Shown here: positions 1 through 8,222 of the stretch, piece by piece | Position numbering within the stretch: the first letter of the stretch is position 1 | How the letters are laid out: every line of letters begins with the position of its first letter | Source: Oscillospiraceae bacterium | GTDB lineage: Bacteria > Bacillota > Clostridia > Oscillospirales > Acutalibacteraceae | Assembly (NCBI GenBank): GCA_009785335.1 | Contig: WQWM01000001.1 | Coordinates: 124,001-188,000, forward strand | Length of the DNA: 64,000 nucleotides | Direction: 5' to 3' | Notes under the pieces: model-generated | What the model was told of the DNA's origin: nothing | What the model saw: the letters and a program-made list of their open reading frames with translations, nothing else | Databases searched by the model: none | Translations under genes and position numbers: made by a program

Positions 1-1
1 C

Positions 2-130
2 GAAATGTCGGCGGAGTTGGAATTGTATCGGCTGTATGCCTATTCTACCGGCTTGAAATCAAAAGAGCAAGTGGAAGAGGCTGTTAAGCGCATTCTCGAA
101 GATACTGAGGAGGAAAGCCCCAATGAATGA
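2..130 (+). CDS. C-terminal fragment of an unidentified protein (gene begins before the window)
   Basis: An open frame enters from the left edge and ends at a TGA that overlaps the ATG of the next gene. It encodes about 42 residues, including the stretch LELYRLYAYSTGLKSKEQ and a very acidic tail. The overlap indicates translational coupling with the DUF1292 gene. In many Firmicutes the DUF1292 gene follows ruvX, but this tail does not look like RuvX to me, so the protein is not identified. Confidence 0.6.
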   Translation, partial: EMSAELELYRLYAYSTGLKSKEQVEEAVKRILEDTEEESPNE

Positions 131-458
131 TGAACTATTCCGCCAAGGCGATGCCGCCGAGGAATTTGACGGCGATGTGCTGGACGATCTGGGCGCAGAC
201 ATCGTCAGCGTGGTTGACGAAGAGGGCAAAGAGCACGTGTTCGAGGAACTCGACCGCGTGGACGTTGGCGAGCACACCTATGTTGCGCTGGCCCCCCTCG
301 TTGGCAGCGAGGAAGACGAAGAAGGCGACGACGAACTCATTCTGCTGCGTGTTGAAGAAGAGGACGGCGAAATTTATCTGTCCATCATCGAAGACGAAGC
401 AGAGTTCGACTCCGTTGGCCGTGTCTTCAGCGAACGCTTAGGCATCCCATTTGAGTAG
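123..458 (+). CDS. DUF1292 family protein (YrzB-like)
   Basis: A 111-residue, strongly acidic protein. The core has the alternating pattern typical of DUF1292, with a DEEGKEHVFEELDRVDVGE-like strand-turn-strand and the VALAPLVG and LRVEEEDGE segments. The family is widespread in Firmicutes and has no firmly established biochemical role. The ATG at 123 is preceded by a strong GAGGAGG site and overlaps the upstream stop codon. A second frame across the same DNA (127..441) is a shadow. Confidence 0.85.
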   Translation: MNDELFRQGDAAEEFDGDVLDDLGADIVSVVDEEGKEHVFEELDRVDVGEHTYVALAPLVGSEEDEEGDDELILLRVEEEDGEIYLSIIEDEAEFDSVGRVFSERLGIPFE

Positions 459-496
459 AAAATAATTAGCCGCGGTCTGTCGTCGCTTGTTGAGAA

Positions 497-531
497 AACC
501 GCGAAGCGACTGCTCACCGCAGGTGCTCTGC
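497..531. repeat. Dispersed GCGAAGCG / CACCGCAGGTG repeat copy
   Basis: This carries the two-part signature seen at several other intergenic sites in this window: CGCGAAGCGAC followed by CACCGCAGGTG. It lies just upstream of the structured RNA candidate and may form part of its 5' arm. Confidence 0.55.
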
Positions 532-735
532 TGAGTGCGATAAGCACGCAAGAATGACCCTACAACGTATTAAATCGGGAGCTTAGCTCCAACGAAGGAT
601 TGCAGACCTCCCGGCTGGGTTCGCGCAAGCGGTGCTCAGTTGGACGAAGGGAGCGTGAGCGCGTTGGGCGGCAACCCACCTGCTTTTTGTGGGCAGGTCA
701 TTTCATGCGTGGCGGCTTGGCGGAGCGTACTGAGA
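520..735 (+). ncRNA. Candidate structured non-coding RNA, possibly 6S-like
   Basis: No ORF fits the 290-bp gap after the DUF1292 gene. A long-range stem is visible: CACGCAAGAATGACC (545-559) pairs with GGTCATTTCATGCGTG (696-711) with one bulge. Inside it are a GGAGC-TTA-GCTCC hairpin, a CGGGAG/CTCCCG pairing and a hairpin closed by ACCTGC/GCAGGT. Size and closed-stem architecture are compatible with 6S RNA or another regulatory RNA. I could not match it to a family by sequence, and there are no tmRNA, RNase P or SRP signature motifs. Strand is inferred from the neighbours. Confidence 0.35.
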
Positions 736-745
736 AATAGGAACA

Positions 746-1423
746 ATGGAATTATACACCCTTGCGCAGCAAGTGATTGACTTTGCTGCCACCGAACACG
801 CAATTGCATATGTCAGGCAGGATACGAGAATGGATGGTTCTGTTTTCGCATCCTTTCATTTTGTTGACTGTGAAACCATGCAAACCCGCCCCATTTCCGA
901 AGGCGCGTATCTGCAAGTGAAGTTCGGCGACCTAGGTCCTTATCTGGCCGACAGCCTAGCCGAGCCTTACGCCTGCCGCAGTGCACGGTTGCCCGGCGGC
1001 GGCTGTGCCGTGTTGCGCAGCGACGCCATGCTGTGCCTTTATGAGCCCGATGGCAGCCACGGCGCGGAGTTTTTTCTGGGCTATCGCGATGCCCCCGCGC
1101 ACGACATTGTCTCCACCGACGACGGCCTATGGTACACCGTGCCGGCGCGCAACGCCATTGCTTTGTTTTCGTTGCATGCCTGCGAAATGGTGCTGCGTGT
1201 GGGCGGCTCGGGTGTGTTCAATCGACCATTGGGCATTGCCGGTTACGGCGAGCGCCTGCTCATTAGCTGCACAGCCTCAAACATGGTGCGCACGCTGCAA
1301 ATGCCCGGCTACGACTTAAAAGAAACCGTCGATATTGCCCGGCCATTTGAAAAATTTTTCATGATACAGGGCAGGCGTTTTGTGTTTAGCAACGGCGAAC
1401 TGCTCGCCGCGGAGGTATTTTAG
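746..1423 (+). CDS. Hypothetical protein, 225 aa
   Basis: No recognised family. The protein has no signal peptide or membrane segment and is rich in beta-strand patterns. Repeated short blocks such as DGLWYTVPARN and YGERLLISCTASN recall propeller-like folds, but the match is too weak to name. The ATG follows AGGAACA at a usable distance. The stop lies 2 nt before the next start, so it is probably co-transcribed with the MraZ-like gene. Confidence 0.6.
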   Translation: MELYTLAQQVIDFAATEHAIAYVRQDTRMDGSVFASFHFVDCETMQTRPISEGAYLQVKFGDLGPYLADSLAEPYACRSARLPGGGCAVLRSDAMLCLYEPDGSHGAEFFLGYRDAPAHDIVSTDDGLWYTVPARNAIALFSLHACEMVLRVGGSGVFNRPLGIAGYGERLLISCTASNMVRTLQMPGYDLKETVDIARPFEKFFMIQGRRFVFSNGELLAAEVF

Positions 1424-1425
1424 CG

Positions 1426-1977
1426 ATGTTCAAAAGCAACCATTCTGTTGCCTTGGGGCCCAATGGTGAAATCACATTCCCCACTGCTGTGCGGCGCGAA
1501 ATGCAGCGTCAATGGGGAGGGAATCCACCGCTGATGGCCTTTGGTGTGCAATTTTTATACATATGCCACGTGGACGCAACCGAAGAATTGTTCATGCGCA
1601 TCCACGATCGCTTGTGCGCTGCCTTTGGCACACATGACCCGCAAGTGGTTGATTATCTGCACGCCGTTGAGCGCAGCATGGCCAAGCTAGAGCTGCTGCC
1701 CAATGGACGTTATGCGCTGCCGCCGCAAACGCGCGCATTGCTCAACTCCCCTAAAGACGGCCTGCTGACGCTGCTGGGCATTGACGACCACTTTGAGCTG
1801 TGGAACCGCACAGAACTGGAAACCCAGGTGCGTCTGCTGCAGCGCAAAGGCGACGACGAACCCCGCGCGCTGTTAGAAACCAACATCTGCCTGCATGGTG
1901 AGCAGTGCTCGTTGATGAAAGACGGCATGGCGGTGCCCAAGCGTTGCGGGCAGTGCTTGTATTTACGCCTGCCTTAA
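1426..1977 (+). CDS. MraZ-like double SpoVT-AbrB fold protein with C-terminal cysteine cluster
   Basis: A 183-residue protein with two swapped-hairpin-like repeats. The first is around residues 8-60 (LGPNGEITFPTAVRREM). The second is around 92-135 (LLPNGRYALPPQTRALL, then LLGIDDHFELWNRTELE) and closely follows the second half of MraZ. MraZ is a DNA-binding regulator of the division-cell-wall cluster, but no mraW or fts genes are present here. A C-terminal extension has four cysteines (CLHGEQC...CGQC) that could bind a metal. GGAGG precedes the start. It could act as a local transcription regulator; that is inference. Confidence 0.55.
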   Translation: MFKSNHSVALGPNGEITFPTAVRREMQRQWGGNPPLMAFGVQFLYICHVDATEELFMRIHDRLCAAFGTHDPQVVDYLHAVERSMAKLELLPNGRYALPPQTRALLNSPKDGLLTLLGIDDHFELWNRTELETQVRLLQRKGDDEPRALLETNICLHGEQCSLMKDGMAVPKRCGQCLYLRLP

Positions 1978-1994
1978 CCACTGCGGTGGGCTCC

Positions 1995-2090
1995 TCGCTT
2001 CGCGGTGTTCTAGTTATAGCCTCAAAAAAATCCCCCGCGCACAGCGCAACTAAAGTTTTTTGCGCAACTTTTTTTCAAAAAAGTTGCAAA
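1995..2090. repeat. Composite repeat: GCTTCGCGGTG arm plus GCAACTTTTTTT hairpin
   Basis: It contains CGCTTCGCGGTG (inverse of the GCGAAGCG motif), then CTAAAGTTTTTTGC and a long hairpin GCAACTTTTTTT/AAAAAAGTTGC ending just before the ackA ribosome binding site. Sister copies are near 3330-3385, 29574-29630, 29705-29745 and 60981-61036. It may act as a terminator for the upstream operon. Confidence 0.6.
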
Positions 2091-2101
2091 AAGGAGAAGA
2101 T

Positions 2102-3202
2102 ATGAACATACTCGTCATCAACGCAGGCAGCTCGTCGCTGAAGTATCAGCTGCTGAACATGGAAAACGAAACGCTGCTGGCCAAAGGCGGCGTGGAGCGC
2201 GTGGAGGATTATCTGCATGCGCTTGACCAAGTGCGCCAAGAACTCACCGAGCCCGTGCATGCCGTGGGACATCGCGTGGTGCACGGCGGCGAAAGCTTGA
2301 AAGAAAGCGTGGTCATCACCAACGATGTCCTCGCGGAAATCAAGCGTTGCAGCGAGTTCGCACCGCTGCACAATCCGGTGAACATCGCCTGCATTCGGGC
2401 AGCCACAGAAATTTTTGGCGCAGACGTGCCTAATGTTGCGGTGTTCGACACCGCCTTTCACACCACCATGCCACAGCATGCCTATATGTTTGCCCTGCCC
2501 TACGAATACTACGAACAATATGGCATCCGTCGCTATGGCTTTCATGGCACGTCGCACCAGTTTGTGAGCCAACGCTGCGCCGAGCTGATGGACAAGCCCA
2601 AAGAGCACCTGAAACTCATCACCTGCCATTTGGGGCAAGGTTGCTCCATCACCGCCATCGATGGCGGAAAAGTGATTGACACCAGCATGGGCTTCACTCC
2701 CTTGGATGGCTTCATGATGGGCACACGCAGCGGTGGTGTGGACCCCTCTGCAGTACTTTATCTGATGGAGCGGGAAGGTTGGAGCCCTGCGCAAGCCAGT
2801 GATGTGCTCAACAAGCAATCCGGCGCGCTGGGCATCAGCGGCGTAAGCAACGACGAACGCGACATCAAAGTTGCCGCCGACCAAGGCAACACACGCGCCC
2901 AGCTTTCACGCGAGATGCTGCGCTATCAAATTCGCAAGTTTGTGGGTGCTTATGCTGCCGCACTCAACGGCGTGGATGCCATTGTGTTCACCGGCGGCAT
3001 TGGCGAAAACAACTGGGATACCCGCGAAGCCATCTGCGAAGGACTAACCTATCTTGGCATGAACATTGACACCAACATCAATGCCGTGCGTGTGCGCGAG
3101 GGCGAACTGCGCATCAGCACCGATGATTCGCGCGTGCAGGTGTGGGTCATTCCCACCAACGAAGAGCTACTCATCGCTCGTGAAACCGCACAGCTGCTAT
3201 AA
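2102..3202 (+). CDS. ackA: Acetate kinase
   Basis: Converts acetate and ATP to acetyl phosphate and ADP, or the reverse, giving ATP from acetyl phosphate during fermentation. Family motifs in order: NAGSSSLKY at the N-terminus, GHRVVHGGE, FDTAFH, RYGFHGTSH and FTGGIGEN near the end. At 366 residues it is about 30 shorter than usual (near 400); the missing part lies between GSSSLKY and GHRVVHGGE. Two normally strict motifs differ: HLGQGCS (usually HLGNGAS) and TRSGGVDP (usually TRSGDIDP). The ATG at 2102 is chosen because AAGGAGAAG precedes it; the longer ORF from 2060 only reads through the repeat. No pta is adjacent. Confidence 0.93.
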   Translation: MNILVINAGSSSLKYQLLNMENETLLAKGGVERVEDYLHALDQVRQELTEPVHAVGHRVVHGGESLKESVVITNDVLAEIKRCSEFAPLHNPVNIACIRAATEIFGADVPNVAVFDTAFHTTMPQHAYMFALPYEYYEQYGIRRYGFHGTSHQFVSQRCAELMDKPKEHLKLITCHLGQGCSITAIDGGKVIDTSMGFTPLDGFMMGTRSGGVDPSAVLYLMEREGWSPAQASDVLNKQSGALGISGVSNDERDIKVAADQGNTRAQLSREMLRYQIRKFVGAYAAALNGVDAIVFTGGIGENNWDTREAICEGLTYLGMNIDTNINAVRVREGELRISTDDSRVQVWVIPTNEELLIARETAQLL

Positions 3203-3225
3203 GTGCCTGCGGGCGCGAAGCTCTT

Positions 3226-3251
3226 ACTACTTTTTTTGCAAAAAAAGTAGT
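3226..3251. terminator. Perfect hairpin with T7 tract downstream of ackA
   Basis: ACTACTTTTTTTG is followed directly by its exact reverse complement. It sits 24 bp after the ackA stop and belongs to the T-rich hairpin family of this window. Confidence 0.55.
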
Positions 3252-3272
3252 ACAAAAAAACCTAGAATTTAT

Positions 3273-3318
3273 AAAGCCCCCAATTCTCTGCGTGGCAGGA
3301 AGTGGGGGTTTGCTATTT
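3273..3318 (+). terminator. Rho-independent terminator after ackA
   Basis: A CCCCCA/TGGGGG stem encloses TTCTCTGCGTGGCAG and is followed by a T-rich run. A terminator with the same TTCTCTGCGTG loop follows spoVT at 29648. Confidence 0.65.
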
Positions 3319-3328
3319 TCATAATCGT

Positions 3329-3386
3329 CCACCGCGAAGCGGCTAACGTTCTTTTTGGTTCTTTTTCTTTCAAGAAAAAGAACAGA
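3329..3386. repeat. Composite repeat: GCGAAGCGGCTAACG plus GTTCTTTTTCTT hairpin
   Basis: It has the same layout as at 60981: GCGAAGCGGCTAA, then GTTCTTTTTGG, then a long GTTCTTTTTCTT/AAGAAAAAGAAC hairpin. It separates the convergent ackA and potD genes and may terminate the pot operon. Confidence 0.6.
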
Positions 3387-3388
3387 AG

Positions 3389-4531
3389 CTAGCGAATATT
3401 GCGGATTTCATCCCACAGGCTGTAGCGCAGGGAGATGAACTCGCGGGATTGGTCAACAAAGCGTTGATAGGGCGGCAAGTTCGTCGGGAACAAGACTGGG
3501 TCACCACGGCGGCTAAAGTTTTCATAGTCGACCACTTCGGTGTGCGGGAAGGCGTAGAATACCGCTTCGGCGTTCTGGCGTGCCACAGCGGGTTCCAGCA
3601 GGAAGTTGATGAACATTTCGGCACCAAGCTGGTTTTGCGACGTGGCCGGAATGATCATGCTGTCTACGAAAAAGTTCACGCCTTCTTCGGGGAACACAAA
3701 GCGCAGGTCTTCATCCGTCAGTGTGCGCATGAGCAGGAAGCAGCCCACATAGTAAGGGCCCAATGCAGCATTGCCGCCAATCATAATGTCGTAAATTTCG
3801 TCACCAACATATTGACGCACCAGCGGGGCTTGGTCACGCAGCAGTGCGGCGGCGGCGTGCCAGTCTGCTTCGTCTTCGCTATTCACATCAAGCCCAAGAA
3901 TAAACTTGGCCACGGCAAACGCATCGCGCGATGATTCAAACATCAAAATTTGCCCAGCATAGCGCTCTTCCCACAGCGCAGTCCAGCTGGTGGGCGGTTC
4001 TTGCACAAGGTTGTAGTTATAAATCAGCCCAGTCATGCCCCACACGTAAGGCACGGAATATAGCCCGCCGGGATCAAACCACAGATCAAGCATATCAAGG
4101 CCGTGCACTTCGCGCTGAATGAATTGCAAGTTGGGGATGTTATCAAAGTTGATGCGATTGAGATTGCCCTCGTTAATCAGGCGTTGAATCATGTAATCGC
4201 TGGGAAAAGCTAGGTCAAAACTCTCACCACCGGCGGTGAGACGGGTGTGCAGTTCGTCGTTGGTGTTGAAGGTGGAGTAGTTGACGTTGATGCCGGTGAG
4301 TGTTTCAAACGCGCGCACGATGTGCAGCTCTGGTCCGGTGGCGATGAACTCGCCCCAGTTAACCACGTTGAGGGTAGTGCCGGCCAGGTCGCGGGTGTAT
4401 TCGCCTAGCAGTTGGTCTTGAATGAGGCTGAGACCGCCGTCGTTGGCTGTTGCGCCGCAGCCGGTGAACACAACGGCCACGCTTGCGAGCATGACCACGC
4501 CCAGCACCAAGGCAAGAATGCGTTTTTTCAT
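3389..4531 (-). CDS. potD: Spermidine/putrescine ABC transporter substrate-binding lipoprotein
   Basis: Captures polyamines outside the membrane and delivers them to PotBC. The 380-residue protein begins with a lipoprotein signal ending in the lipobox FTGC. It continues with PotD/PotF-type sequence (LNVVNWGEFI, DLAFPSDYMIQRL, YSVPYVWGMTGLIYN) and a C-terminal GAEMFINFLLEP segment. It is last of the gene set potA-potB-potC-potD, 11 bp after potC. GGAG precedes the start. Exact substrate preference cannot be read from the sequence. Confidence 0.92.
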   Translation of the reverse strand: MKKRILALVLGVVMLASVAVVFTGCGATANDGGLSLIQDQLLGEYTRDLAGTTLNVVNWGEFIATGPELHIVRAFETLTGINVNYSTFNTNDELHTRLTAGGESFDLAFPSDYMIQRLINEGNLNRINFDNIPNLQFIQREVHGLDMLDLWFDPGGLYSVPYVWGMTGLIYNYNLVQEPPTSWTALWEERYAGQILMFESSRDAFAVAKFILGLDVNSEDEADWHAAAALLRDQAPLVRQYVGDEIYDIMIGGNAALGPYYVGCFLLMRTLTDEDLRFVFPEEGVNFFVDSMIIPATSQNQLGAEMFINFLLEPAVARQNAEAVFYAFPHTEVVDYENFSRRGDPVLFPTNLPPYQRFVDQSREFISLRYSLWDEIRNIR

Positions 4532-4542
4532 GTGGATCTCCT

Positions 4543-5361
4543 TTAGGTTTGTTTATTTTGGCGCTTTGCAGCGCGTGCTTGCAACAGATTGCTGCCCAGC
4601 AGCAACAGGAACATCATCACGAAGATCAGCGTGGTTAGGGCGTACATATCCGGCCGCACCAGCATGCGGATTTGCCCGAAAATATGCAGCGGCAGCGTGG
4701 TAAATGGCCCAGCTGTAAAGCGGCTGATGACGAAATTATCCAGCGAAAGCGTGAAGGTGATGAGAAACGCACTGGCAATGCCTGTGCTGATGCTCGGCAG
4801 CGTAACGCGAAAAAACGCCATCACCTGCGAGCAACCCAGGTCTTGCGCAGCCTCAGCCAAGTGGGGGTCAGTTTGGCGCAGCTTGGGCAACACAGACAAT
4901 ATCACATACGGCAAACACATGGTAATGTGCGCCAGCAGCACCGTGCTAAAACCCAGCACAAACTGCTGGTTAAACAACGCACCACCGAAGATAAACAGCA
5001 TCATCATCGAAATACCCATGACGATTTCGGGGCTCATCAGCGGAATATTATTGGCCCCTAAAGCAATGCGTTCGGTGAATTTTCGGCGCAGGCGGTCAAT
5101 ACCCACCGCAGCCAGTGTGCCCAGCAGCACGGTAATCACCGCCGTGGAAAGCGCGAGAATCAGCGTGTTGCGCAGCGCAGCCTGTGCTTCAAAGTTGGTG
5201 GTGAACAGGCGCATATACCAATAAAAACTAAAGCTTTCGAAGTTGCTGGTGGTGCGCCCACTGTTGAACGAAAACACCACAATCACCGCAATGGGCAGAT
5301 ACAAAAACAGAAATATCAGGCCTGCATACACAGTAGATAAAATACCATTTTTTTTCTTCAT
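4543..5361 (-). CDS. potC: Spermidine/putrescine ABC transporter permease PotC
   Basis: Inner-membrane permease subunit, 272 residues with about six membrane segments. The EAA loop that contacts the ATPase is visible (LAEAAQDLGCSQVMAFFRVTLP). The ORF track starts 30 residues earlier, but that part reads through a dispersed repeat. ATG 5361 is chosen because GGAGG sits 8 nt upstream. It is separated from potB by the repeat and is probably still in the same operon. Confidence 0.92.
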   Translation of the reverse strand: MKKKNGILSTVYAGLIFLFLYLPIAVIVVFSFNSGRTTSNFESFSFYWYMRLFTTNFEAQAALRNTLILALSTAVITVLLGTLAAVGIDRLRRKFTERIALGANNIPLMSPEIVMGISMMMLFIFGGALFNQQFVLGFSTVLLAHITMCLPYVILSVLPKLRQTDPHLAEAAQDLGCSQVMAFFRVTLPSISTGIASAFLITFTLSLDNFVISRFTAGPFTTLPLHIFGQIRMLVRPDMYALTTLIFVMMFLLLLGSNLLQARAAKRQNKQT

Positions 5362-5377
5362 TGGCATTTCCTCCAAT

Positions 5378-5489
5378 GTACAATTGACAATGGACAATGA
5401 ACAATGTTTGATGGGCTTTGCCCATACCCATTTCAATTGCGCAAAGCGCAAACTAAAATTGTCAATTGTTCATTTTTAATTGTTAATTG
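5378..5489. repeat. MITE-like inverted repeat (AATTGACAATGAACAATG type) between potB and potC
   Basis: The left arm contains ACAATTGACAATGGACAATG and the right arm AATTGTCAATTGTTCATT, in inverted orientation around a GC-richer core. The element supplies the last codons of potB and ends near the ribosome binding site of potC. Similar AATTGACAATG elements are common non-coding repeats in Firmicutes genomes. Confidence 0.7.
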
Positions 5490-6319
5490 ACAAAGGCTCC
5501 TTTCTCACGGTCGCCCATGCGGTTGAGCACCAGCATGCACACCAGAATAATCAACATCAATATCAACGAAAACGCGGCACCTAGGTTCGTTTCATTCAGC
5601 ACGCGGTCGTTGATCACATCGCCAATCAAGCGCACACCACCAAGGCGATCGTTGATGAAAAACACGCTGACCGATGGCACAAACACCATGATAACGCCGC
5701 TCATCACGCCGGGCATGCTCAGCGGCACAATCACCCGCCGCAGCACCTCCCAACGGCTGGCACCCAAGTCTTGCGCAGCCTCAACCAACTGCACGTTTAG
5801 GCGTGCCATCACCGTGTAAATCGGCAAAATCATGAACGGCACAAAGTTATACACCATGCCTAATATCGCCGCGCCGGGGGTGTTGATCATGCCTAGGCGT
5901 GGCAGACCAATGCCCGCAAGCAAGTTGTTAATTAGCCCGTTGTGCTCCAGAATATAGCGCCATGCATTCGTTGCAATGAGGAAGTTCATCCACATGGGCA
6001 CCATAATCAGCAGCATGAGCACGCGCTGCACCGATTGCTTGCTTTGCGCCATGAAATGCGCAAGCGGAAACGCCAGCAATAAGCTGATGCCTGTGGCCAG
6101 TGCGCCATATAGCAGTGAATCGCCGAACATGCGCAGATAGGTTTCGCGTCGGGCTGGGTCAAAAATGTACTCGAACCATTGCAGGCTAAAGCGGCCATCG
6201 TTGCCAGTGAACGCGAAATAGGCTACCAGCACCAGCGGTGCGAGGATAAAAATCACGGTCCACAGCGTGAATGGTGCGTTGAGCAATGCCGTGCCGAATG
6301 GGAGTTTGCGCTTATTCAT
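5483..6319 (-). CDS. potB: Spermidine/putrescine ABC transporter permease PotB
   Basis: Partner permease of PotC, 278 residues with six predicted membrane helices and an EAA loop ([22 protein letters not shown]). The ATG at 6319 (MNKRKLPF) is preferred over 6325 because GGAGGAGG lies directly against the upstream ATG. The start overlaps the end of potA by 8 bp, indicating coupled translation. The final two codons lie in the MITE-like repeat, so the C-terminus may have been altered by its insertion. Confidence 0.92.
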   Translation of the reverse strand: MNKRKLPFGTALLNAPFTLWTVIFILAPLVLVAYFAFTGNDGRFSLQWFEYIFDPARRETYLRMFGDSLLYGALATGISLLLAFPLAHFMAQSKQSVQRVLMLLIMVPMWMNFLIATNAWRYILEHNGLINNLLAGIGLPRLGMINTPGAAILGMVYNFVPFMILPIYTVMARLNVQLVEAAQDLGASRWEVLRRVIVPLSMPGVMSGVIMVFVPSVSVFFINDRLGGVRLIGDVINDRVLNETNLGAAFSLILMLIILVCMLVLNRMGDREKGAFVN

Positions 6320-7439
6320 CTTCATCCTCCTCCAGAGGATTACTCAGCTCGTCAAACTCATCTGAAAAGCTGGAGTAGTCGCCGATGAGGTCGGAATACT
6401 TCGATTTTTTCATCACGTGGATTTCTTGCGGATCAATCATAATGCCAATCACATCGCCTACAGCATATGCGTCGGTGCATTGTATCATCCACTTAAAGCT
6501 CTGCACATCCACGATGTATTCATAGTGCACGCCCTTGAATGTTGCGCTGGTAATGGTCCCAGGCAACACACCATGTGCAGCAGGCACAATGTCCACATCT
6601 TCGGGGCGAATGACCACATCAACCTTCTCGTTTTTGGCAAAGCCTTTGTCCACACAGGTGAAAGTCATGCCAGCGAATTTCACCTTCAAATCTGCCAGCA
6701 TAATGCCGTCGATGATATTGCTTTCGCCAATGAAATCTGCGACAAAAGCGTTTTTCGGCTCGTCATAAATATCTTTGGGTGTGCCGATTTGCTGAATGAC
6801 GCCCTCGTCCATCACCACAATGGTGTCGCTCATCGAAAGCGCTTCTTCCTGGTCATGCGTGACATAAACAAAGGTAATGCCCAGTTGCTGTTGTATGTTC
6901 TTGAGCTCCACCTGCATGTCTTTGCGCAGTTTAAGGTCAAGTGCGCCGAGGGGTTCGTCCAGCAGCAGCACGCGCGGTTTAACCGCAAGTGCACGGGCAA
7001 TGGCTACACGCTGCTGTTGCCCGCCGGATAGCGAAGCAATCGTGCGTTTTTCGAAGCCGGTGAGGTTCACCATCGCCAGCATTTCGGTCACACGATCATG
7101 TAATTCTTTTTTCGATAGCTTGGCCAGTTTCAGCCCGAACGCCACGTTTTTGTAAACATTGAGATGCGGAAACAAGGCATAGCGCTGGAAGATGGTGTTG
7201 ACCTGCCGCTTGTGCGGCGGCACGCCTGCGCAGTCGGTGCCGTCGAAGATGACTTGTCCGTCATCGGGTTGCAAAAAGCCTGCAATTATCCGCAAGGTCG
7301 TTGTTTTACCACAGCCGCTGGGTCCCAGCAGCGTGATGAACTCCTTGTTGCGAATATACAGGCTTAGATCTTGCAGGATGGGCTGGCCGCCCAACGCAAT
7401 GTTCACGTTGCGCAAGTCGATGATGATATCTTTTTCCAA
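6312..7439 (-). CDS. potA: Spermidine/putrescine ABC transporter ATP-binding protein
   Basis: The 375-residue ATPase energises polyamine uptake. Walker [11 protein letters not shown]-loop [12 protein letters not shown], signature [15 protein letters not shown], Walker [13 protein letters not shown] and a switch His in VTHDQEEA are all present. A C-terminal TOBE-type regulatory region follows. The tail is unusually acidic (NPLEEDEDE). The first codon of the frame is TTG with only a weak GGAAGG upstream, so the exact start is uncertain. Confidence 0.93.
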   Translation of the reverse strand: MEKDIIIDLRNVNIALGGQPILQDLSLYIRNKEFITLLGPSGCGKTTTLRIIAGFLQPDDGQVIFDGTDCAGVPPHKRQVNTIFQRYALFPHLNVYKNVAFGLKLAKLSKKELHDRVTEMLAMVNLTGFEKRTIASLSGGQQQRVAIARALAVKPRVLLLDEPLGALDLKLRKDMQVELKNIQQQLGITFVYVTHDQEEALSMSDTIVVMDEGVIQQIGTPKDIYDEPKNAFVADFIGESNIIDGIMLADLKVKFAGMTFTCVDKGFAKNEKVDVVIRPEDVDIVPAAHGVLPGTITSATFKGVHYEYIVDVQSFKWMIQCTDAYAVGDVIGIMIDPQEIHVMKKSKYSDLIGDYSSFSDEFDELSNPLEEDEDE

Positions 7440-7483
7440 TTATCTACAACCTTCCATTGCTAGACGTAGCTAGGTATTCTATG

Positions 7484-8083
7484 TTAGACGATGGGCACGA
7501 AATGATGTGCCTCGATGTAAGAACCCGAGAATATGCCATAAAACCAAAGAGCATCTGCCTCAATGAACATATCTATGTTAATTCCCAAAATCTCCAATGC
7601 CTGTTCAAAAACATGGTCAAAACGCACTGCTGCTTGCACGCCATCCTCCTCGATTATTAAAAGCACAGCGTGCACACGCTCTTCAATAATCACACTCCAA
7701 TCAACCACTTCGCCCATCACGCGAATCAACTGCCCCTCATAAATTTGCGGGATTTCAAGCAGCTCAGTAAGTGTAACAGACATATAAAGCGAAAAATCAG
7801 GCACCTGCATCCATATGTCAGGAATGGTTTCCATGTGCCATTCATCACGCGTGTATTGCGTGTCAGCGATGAGAAACATCGTCAGCGCAGAAATGGTCGC
7901 CAACGCGACAATCACAATGATCGCAACCGCAATAGCAGCCGAGCGCATGCCGCTTGCCTGTGCGGGTTTAGGCGTGGTTAAGTCACGCTGCTTTGCCACC
8001 GCACGGCGGCGTGGGCTTGCGTTGCAGTGCGGACAAATGCGCTCGCCATCATCAATGAGCCGGTCGCAGTTTTTGCAATACAC
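7484..8083 (-). CDS. Zinc-ribbon membrane protein, 199 aa
   Basis: The protein begins with a CXXC...CXXC zinc ribbon (YCKNCDRLIDDGERICPHCN), followed by a basic linker and one membrane helix (about residues 45-70). The outer domain of some 100 residues includes LIRVMGEVVDWSVIIEE, which has an OB-fold-like look. Function unknown. It lies 44 bp before potA and is first after a good promoter, so it is probably co-transcribed with the pot genes. Confidence 0.7.
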   Translation of the reverse strand: MYCKNCDRLIDDGERICPHCNASPRRRAVAKQRDLTTPKPAQASGMRSAAIAVAIIVIVALATISALTMFLIADTQYTRDEWHMETIPDIWMQVPDFSLYMSVTLTELLEIPQIYEGQLIRVMGEVVDWSVIIEERVHAVLLIIEEDGVQAAVRFDHVFEQALEILGINIDMFIEADALWFYGIFSGSYIEAHHFVPIV

Positions 8084-8117
8084 AAGCGCAGCCCCCTCGC
8101 AGCAGTTTTCACGTTAT

Positions 8118-8146
8118 ACTATACAGCAAATGGGCACAAATGTCAA
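8118..8146 (-). promoter_or_regulatory. Sigma-A type promoter for the zinc-ribbon gene / pot operon
   Basis: TTGACA, a 17-bp spacer and TATAGT read on the minus strand, 35 bp upstream of the start at 8083. Confidence 0.75.
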
Positions 8147-8161
8147 GCGTTTTTTTGCAAG

Positions 8162-8200
8162 AATAAAAATGTCCTATGCTAGCAAAGGCCGGCATAGGAC
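8162..8200 (-). terminator. Terminator of the giant surface-protein gene
   Basis: GTCCTATGC pairs with GCATAGGAC around a 12-nt loop and is followed on the minus strand by ATTTTTATT. A nearly identical hairpin lies at 15911-15950. Confidence 0.75.
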
Positions 8201-8222
8201 ATAGTAGCGATAGCAAGGCAGT

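Noticed and set aside
497-740. tmRNA, RNase P or T-box assignment for the structured intergenic region
   Set aside because: No tRNA-like ends or tag frame, no GAGGAAAGTCC-type P4 element, and no GGTGG(T/C)ACCGCG antiterminator motif.
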